A stretch of 64,000 nt of DNA from an uncultured Gemmatimonadota bacterium (GTDB taxonomy: Bacteria; Gemmatimonadota; Gemmatimonadetes; Longimicrobiales; Longimicrobiaceae), in assembly GCA_902805735.1 (NCBI GenBank), contig CADCTW010000230.1:18902-82901 (forward strand). Reading direction: 5' to 3'. Positions 59,417 through 64,000 of the stretch are shown piece by piece. A model generated the notes under the pieces. It ran no database searches, had not been told where the DNA came from, and worked only from the letters and a program-made list of their open reading frames with translations. Each line of letters opens with the position of its first letter. Within the stretch, counting starts at the first letter, position 1. Position numbers and translations under genes: made by a program.

Positions 59417-61030
59417 ATGGCTGACGCCACGCCGAAGGCAAACCCGGAGATGGTGCGCTGCACCATCGACGGAATGGAGCTGGAGGTTCCCAAGGGAACC
59501 CGCATCCTCGACGCCGCCGCCATGGCCGGCGTCGACGTCCCGCACTACTGCTACCACCCGGGGCTCTCGGCCCCGGCCCAGTGCCGCATGTGCCTGGTGG
59601 AGGTGGAGAAGGCGCCCAAGCTGCAGCCCAGCTGCACCGCGACGGTGGCCGACGGCAACGTCATCCACACCCAGAGCGAGAAGGCGCTGGAGGCCCGCAC
59701 GGGCGTGCTGGAGTTCTACCTGGTCAACCACCCGCTGGACTGCCCGGTGTGCGACCAGAGCGGCGAGTGCAAGCTGCAGGACTACGTGGCCCAGGAGGGG
59801 CGCGCGATGGGCCGCCTGCTGGAGCCCAAGCGCGTGCAGGGGCGCGACGACTTCGGCGGCGACGTGCTCTTCAACGCGGACCGCTGCGTGATGTGCACCC
59901 GCTGCGTGCGCTTCATGCGCGAGGTCGCGCAGGACGAGCGCCTGGCCGTGGTGCAGCGCGGGCACCGCAACGTCATCGACACCTTCTTCGACGAGGGTCT
60001 CGAGGGCAACATCTGGGCGGACAACATCGTGGACCTGTGCCCGGTGGGCGCGCTGGTCTCCAAGGACTTCCTGCACAAGGCGCGCGCCTGGGACCTGGAC
60101 CGCTCGCCCTCCATCTGCCCCAACTGCACGCAGGGGTGCAACGTCCGCCTGGAGACGCGCGACAACGCGGTCATGCGCATCAAGCCGCGCCCCAACGAGG
60201 CCGTCAACTCGCACTGGATGTGCGACTTCGGGCGCCTCAACTACGAGTGGATCAACCGTGAGGGCCGCATCGAGGCGCCGCTGGTGCGCGAAGGCGACCG
60301 CCTGGTGGGCGTGTCGTGGGCCGACGCGCTCACCCGCCTGGCCGGCGCCCTGCGCGACGCCCCGGTGCGCGACGCGCGGGCCGTGGTCTCGCCCTTCATG
60401 GCCAACGAGGACGCCGGCGCCCTGCGCCGCGTGATGCAAGTGGCCGGCGGCGGCACCGGCGTGTACCGCTGCGAGACGGGCGAAGAGGTGGTGCTCCCCG
60501 GCTTCCCCACGCTGGCGCTGCGCAACGACCGCGCGGCCAACGTGCACGGCGTGGAGCTCTTCGGCTTCACCCGCACGGGCGGCGCGGACGGCGTGGGCGG
60601 GCTGGAAGAAGCCGCCGCCCACCGCGGCGTGCTCTTCGTCCTCGGCGACGAGCTGGCCGACGCCCCGGCGGACTTCGGGGCGGGCGCGGCCCTCTACGTG
60701 TACGTGGGCCACTTCGCCAGCCCGGCGGCGCGCAACGCCCACTTCATCCTCCCGGCGACGACGTTCGCGGAGATGGAGGGGACGTTCACCAACATCCAGC
60801 GCCGCGTGCAGCGCTTCTGGCCGGCCATCCAGGCGCCGGGGATGGCGCGCCCGGCGTGGCAGATCCTGGGCGTGCTGCTGGCCGGCATCAGCGACGCCGC
60901 CCCCGTGGGCACCGCCGCCGACGCCTTCCAGGCGCTGGCCTCGGTCCGTCCCGAGTTCGGCGGCCTGGACTACGCCGGCCTCGCCCAGGGCGGCGCCGTG
61001 CTGCCGTCGTTCGCGGAAGCGGGGGACTGA
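59417..61030 (+). CDS. nuoG: NADH-quinone oxidoreductase subunit G
   Basis: The 537-residue subunit carries several Fe-S clusters: [2Fe-2S] ligands in HYCYHPGLSAPAQCRMCLVE and LQPSCTATV, the His/Cys N5 site in HPLDCPVCDQSGECKLQDY, and CVMCTRCVRFMREV with DLCPVGALV for N4. CPNCTQGCNVRLETRDN starts the molybdopterin-like domain, which is short and has no cofactor-binding residues evident. ATG 59417 follows GGAAG. It is on the short side for NuoG. Confidence 0.96.
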   Translation: MADATPKANPEMVRCTIDGMELEVPKGTRILDAAAMAGVDVPHYCYHPGLSAPAQCRMCLVEVEKAPKLQPSCTATVADGNVIHTQSEKALEARTGVLEFYLVNHPLDCPVCDQSGECKLQDYVAQEGRAMGRLLEPKRVQGRDDFGGDVLFNADRCVMCTRCVRFMREVAQDERLAVVQRGHRNVIDTFFDEGLEGNIWADNIVDLCPVGALVSKDFLHKARAWDLDRSPSICPNCTQGCNVRLETRDNAVMRIKPRPNEAVNSHWMCDFGRLNYEWINREGRIEAPLVREGDRLVGVSWADALTRLAGALRDAPVRDARAVVSPFMANEDAGALRRVMQVAGGGTGVYRCETGEEVVLPGFPTLALRNDRAANVHGVELFGFTRTGGADGVGGLEEAAAHRGVLFVLGDELADAPADFGAGAALYVYVGHFASPAARNAHFILPATTFAEMEGTFTNIQRRVQRFWPAIQAPGMARPAWQILGVLLAGISDAAPVGTAADAFQALASVRPEFGGLDYAGLAQGGAVLPSFAEAGD

Positions 61031-61036
61031 ACGGAA

Positions 61037-61153
61037 AGTGCCCAGGGCCGAGTGCCCAGTGCCTGGTGACAGCTACCACGCACGGGGCACCCGGCACAGG
61101 CCGCATCGGCAAGCAGTCCACTAGGCACTAGGCACTAGGCACCAGGCACTGGT
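61037..61153. repeat. GGCACTA/AGTGCC array between nuoG and nuoH
   Basis: The left half (AGTGCCCAGGGCCGAGTGCC and on) and the right half (CACTAGGCACTAGGCACTAG, GCACCAGGCACTGG) are inverted relative to each other. The array fills nearly the whole 129-bp gap. Confidence 0.9.
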
Positions 61154-61159
61154 TTCAAC

Positions 61160-62509
61160 ATGCAGAACGTTTCACAGCTACAGCCGCTGACCGACACCGG
61201 CTACCTGATCGCCTCGATCGTCCGGGTTCTCCTGGTGTTCGTCGCGCTGCTCGGGATCGTGGCGTACCTCACCCTCCTGGAGCGCAAGGTCAGCGCGTGG
61301 ATGCAGGACCGCATCGGGCCCAACCGCGTGGGGCGCGGCGGGTTCGGGCAGCCGATCGCCGACGGGATCAAGAACATCCTCAAGGAGGAGACCAACCCGG
61401 CCGAGGCCAACGCGGTCTTCTTCACGCTGGCGCCGATGCTCTCCATCATCCCGGCGATGGTTACCTTCGCGGTGATCCCCTTCGCGTCGCCGCTGCGGCT
61501 GGGGAACACGGTGATCCCCATGGTGGTGGCGGACCTCCCGGTGGGGATCCTCTTCCTCCTGGCGTTCTCGTCGCTGGGCGTGTACGGCATCGTGATCGCC
61601 GGGTGGGCCAGCTACAACAAGTACGCGCTGCTGGGCGGCCTGCGCGCCGGCGCGCAGATGATCTCGTACGAGATCGCGCTGGGGCTGGCGCTGATGTCCA
61701 TCTTCTTCGTGGTGGGCAACGTCACCCTGCCGGAGGTGGTGTACCGGCAGCAGGAGATGAACCTGTGGTTCGCCGCCCAGTTCTCGGTTTCCTTCCTCTT
61801 CTTCTGGATCGCGTCGTTCGCCGAGACCAACCGTCTCCCGTTCGACCTGCCGGAGGCCGAGTCGGAGCTGGTGACGGGGTACCACACCGAGTACTCGTCG
61901 ATGAAGTTCTCCATGTTCTTCATCTCGGAGTACGCGCACGTCCTCACCGTGTCCGCGCTAATGGCCACCCTGTTCCTGGGCGGGTGGGACATCCCGGGAT
62001 GGGGGCGTGACGACATGCTGGGCTTCGACGCGCAGGGCCAGTGGGTGGGGCAGCGCCCGGAGTGGTGGCTCACCCTCCTCACCCTGGGGATGTTCGGGGC
62101 GAAGACCTTCTTCTTCATCATGGTCTTCATGATCGTGCGCTGGACGGTGCCGCGCTTCCGCTACGACCAGGTGATGGATCTGGGGTGGAAGATCATGCTT
62201 CCGGCCGCCCTCACCGCCGTGGTCGTCACGGCCGCCACCGTGCTCGCGCTGGACTCCTTCGGCGTGCGCCCGGAGAAGCTGTACGGCCCCACGATCCTGG
62301 GCCGGCAGTTCGTGCCGCTGTACGGGCTGGTGCTGGCGGCGGTGAACGCGGTGATGCTGGCCGCGGTGGTGTGGATCATGGACAAGGGGCACGTCCTTGC
62401 CGGCACCGGGGCGATGGAAGCGAAGCGGGCGCATGCCCAGGAGCTCGCACGGCGCCGCACGGCCCAGCGCCCCGTGCGCGTGCCGGTGGGCGGCGCCGCT
62501 CAACCGTAA
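61160..62509 (+). CDS. nuoH: NADH-quinone oxidoreductase subunit H
   Basis: The 449-residue membrane subunit forms the roof of the quinone chamber. It has eight or more helices, with LTLLERKVSAWMQDRIGPNR VG, GIKNILKEETNPAEAN and SFAETNRLPFDLPEAESELV GYHTEYSSMKF. It is about 100 residues longer than usual, from a loop around DIPGWGRDDMLGFDAQGQWV and a C-terminal Arg/Ala-rich tail after the last helix. ATG 61160 sits just after a repeat array. Confidence 0.96.
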   Translation: MQNVSQLQPLTDTGYLIASIVRVLLVFVALLGIVAYLTLLERKVSAWMQDRIGPNRVGRGGFGQPIADGIKNILKEETNPAEANAVFFTLAPMLSIIPAMVTFAVIPFASPLRLGNTVIPMVVADLPVGILFLLAFSSLGVYGIVIAGWASYNKYALLGGLRAGAQMISYEIALGLALMSIFFVVGNVTLPEVVYRQQEMNLWFAAQFSVSFLFFWIASFAETNRLPFDLPEAESELVTGYHTEYSSMKFSMFFISEYAHVLTVSALMATLFLGGWDIPGWGRDDMLGFDAQGQWVGQRPEWWLTLLTLGMFGAKTFFFIMVFMIVRWTVPRFRYDQVMDLGWKIMLPAALTAVVVTAATVLALDSFGVRPEKLYGPTILGRQFVPLYGLVLAAVNAVMLAAVVWIMDKGHVLAGTGAMEAKRAHAQELARRRTAQRPVRVPVGGAAQP

Positions 62510-62521
62510 GGAGCCGTACCC

Positions 62522-63031
62522 ATGGCTGCAACCGTAAAGGTGATGCGGCGCCCGGATCGCAAGTCGAGCTACATCCGGGCATCGCTGAAGGGGATGGCCC
62601 TCACCTTCCGGCACCTCGCGAAGTCCGCGGGCGACCGGAGCGAGGTCACCATCCAGTACCCCGACGTCAAGAAGCCGCTGTCGCCGCGCTGGCGCGGGAC
62701 TCACGTGATGGAGACGCACGAGGACGGGCGCGCCAAGTGTGTGGCGTGCGGCCTGTGCCCCACCATCTGCCCGGCCAACTGCATCACGCTGGTGCCGGGC
62801 GAGGACGACCAGGGGAACCGTTTCCCCATCGTCTACGAGATCGACGAGTTCCGCTGCATCTTCTGCGGGATGTGCCAGGAGGTGTGCCCGGTGGAGGCGA
62901 TCCACGTGGGCAACCACTACGAGAACGGCGAGTACACGCGCAGCAACTTCGTGTACGACCTGGACCGCCTGCAGAAGCAGACGCACCCGGCGACGCTGCT
63001 CTGGGACCCGTCGGACCCGGCGGGGGAGTGA
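62522..63031 (+). CDS. nuoI: NADH-quinone oxidoreductase subunit I
   Basis: The 169-residue ferredoxin-like subunit holds clusters N6a and N6b: CVACGLCPTICPANC and CIFCGMCQEVCPVEA, then AIHVGNHYE. ATG 62522 follows AAGGAG with good spacing, 12 bases after nuoH. Confidence 0.97.
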   Translation: MAATVKVMRRPDRKSSYIRASLKGMALTFRHLAKSAGDRSEVTIQYPDVKKPLSPRWRGTHVMETHEDGRAKCVACGLCPTICPANCITLVPGEDDQGNRFPIVYEIDEFRCIFCGMCQEVCPVEAIHVGNHYENGEYTRSNFVYDLDRLQKQTHPATLLWDPSDPAGE

Positions 63032-63032
63032 A

Positions 63033-63178
63033 CGGCAGTGCCCAGTGCCTAGTGCCCAGTGCCTGGTAGAAGCGGGCACTCAGCACTGGGCATCAGGGCA
63101 CGATGACGTGCAGTGCCGAGTGCCCGGTCACTGCGGGCATCCAGCACTAGGCACTAGGCACCAGGCACTAGGCACTTC
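63033..63178. repeat. GGCACTA/AGTGCC array between nuoI and nuoJ
   Basis: AGTGCCCAGTGCCTAGTGCC units begin right after the nuoI stop, and GCACTAGGCACTAGGCACCA units end about 30 bases before nuoJ, with a second inverted set near 63110. It is the longest array of this family in the window. Confidence 0.9.
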
Positions 63179-63209
63179 GTTACTACAACCGGCCCCTGCG
63201 CCGCACCCC

Positions 63210-63734
<525 letters not shown>

Positions 63735-63738
63735 GGTC

Positions 63739-64000
63739 ATGTCCGACATTCCCGTAGAGTACCCGCTCATCCTCAGCGCCCTCCTCTTCTCCATCGGGGT
63801 GGCCGGGGTGATCGTGCGGCGCAACGTGATCGTCCTGTTCATGTGCGTGGAGCTGATGCTCAACGCCGTGAACCTGGCGTTCGTCGCCCTCTCCCCCTTC
63901 GCGGGGGTGCAGGGCCAGGTGTTCGTCTTCTTCGTGATCGCCGTGGCGGCCGCCGAGGCCGCGGTCGGGCTGGCGATCGTCATCGCCGCCTTCCGGCACC
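63739..64000 (+). CDS. nuoK: NADH-quinone oxidoreductase subunit K (partial)
   Basis: The visible 87 residues of about 100 show the NuoK core: three helices with [40 protein letters not shown] (the conserved membrane Glu) and [20 protein letters not shown] (the second conserved Glu). The gene runs off the window end; nuoL, nuoM and nuoN are expected beyond. Confidence 0.95.
   Translation, partial: MSDIPVEYPLILSALLFSIGVAGVIVRRNVIVLFMCVELMLNAVNLAFVALSPFAGVQGQVFVFFVIAVAAAEAAVGLAIVIAAFRH

Noticed and set aside
54985..63178. GGCACTA arrays as CRISPR
   Set aside because: Units are short and contiguous without unique spacers, and the halves are inverted to each other.

Overview
The window is a high-GC bacterial chromosome segment made almost entirely of conserved housekeeping genes. 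Gene content, the many short palindromic intergenic repeats of the CACAGAGRCACAGAG type and the lone DUF6603-like giant gene suggest Gemmatimonadota, perhaps a Longimicrobium relative. That placement is an inference from general appearance; no 16S rRNA gene is present. I saw no tRNA, rRNA or CRISPR array.

Layout. (1) 1-4381, minus strand: a translationally coupled glycan or cell-surface cluster (nucleotidyltransferase, alkaline-phosphatase-fold phosphodiesterase, GT4 glycosyltransferase, GT39-like membrane glycosyltransferase cut by the window edge). (2) 4728-13463, plus: small membrane protein, then thrS-infC-rpmI-rplT-pheS-pheT in the classical order, with a SMI1/KNR4-like gene between pheS and pheT, followed by a coiled-coil gene and zapA. 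A good promoter plus a perfect hairpin/T-tract attenuator precede infC, which probably starts at AUC. (3) 13670-18280, plus: rny, ymdB-like phosphodiesterase, folD, xseA, the last three joined by GTGA overlaps. (4) 18322-33608, minus: a 15-kb six-gene block of unusual large proteins (MBL-fold ComEC-like hydrolase, 1600-aa DUF6603-like protein, two unrecognised proteins of 773 and 1228 aa, two fibre-like paralogues, one with a phage tail-collar domain). It separates xseA from xseB and is the best candidate for an undescribed system. (5) 34274-39710, plus: xseB-ispA, a reverse-strand PIN-domain pair, then dxs-nadK. (6) 39888-49597, plus: mutS2, dnaG, a DSD1/D-threonine aldolase-like enzyme, a sorbosone dehydrogenase-like lipoprotein, a thioesterase, a DUF2339 membrane protein and a small Cys protein. 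(7) 49638-53678, minus: glpD, cheC and dcd; dcd carries a 384-residue intein with an HNH endonuclease. (8) 53929-64000, plus: nuoABCDEFGHIJK of respiratory complex I behind a clear promoter, nuoK cut by the window end.

Intergenic DNA is full of dispersed repeats of at least five families: a 64-bp palindrome and its half copies (ten sites), a 160-350-bp long inverted-repeat element (three sites), a 135-bp palindrome (two sites), GGCACTA/AGTGCC arrays confined here to the nuo operon (five arrays), and short GTTCCCC runs (two sites). Several provide stop codons, ribosome-binding sequence or possible terminators to neighbouring genes.
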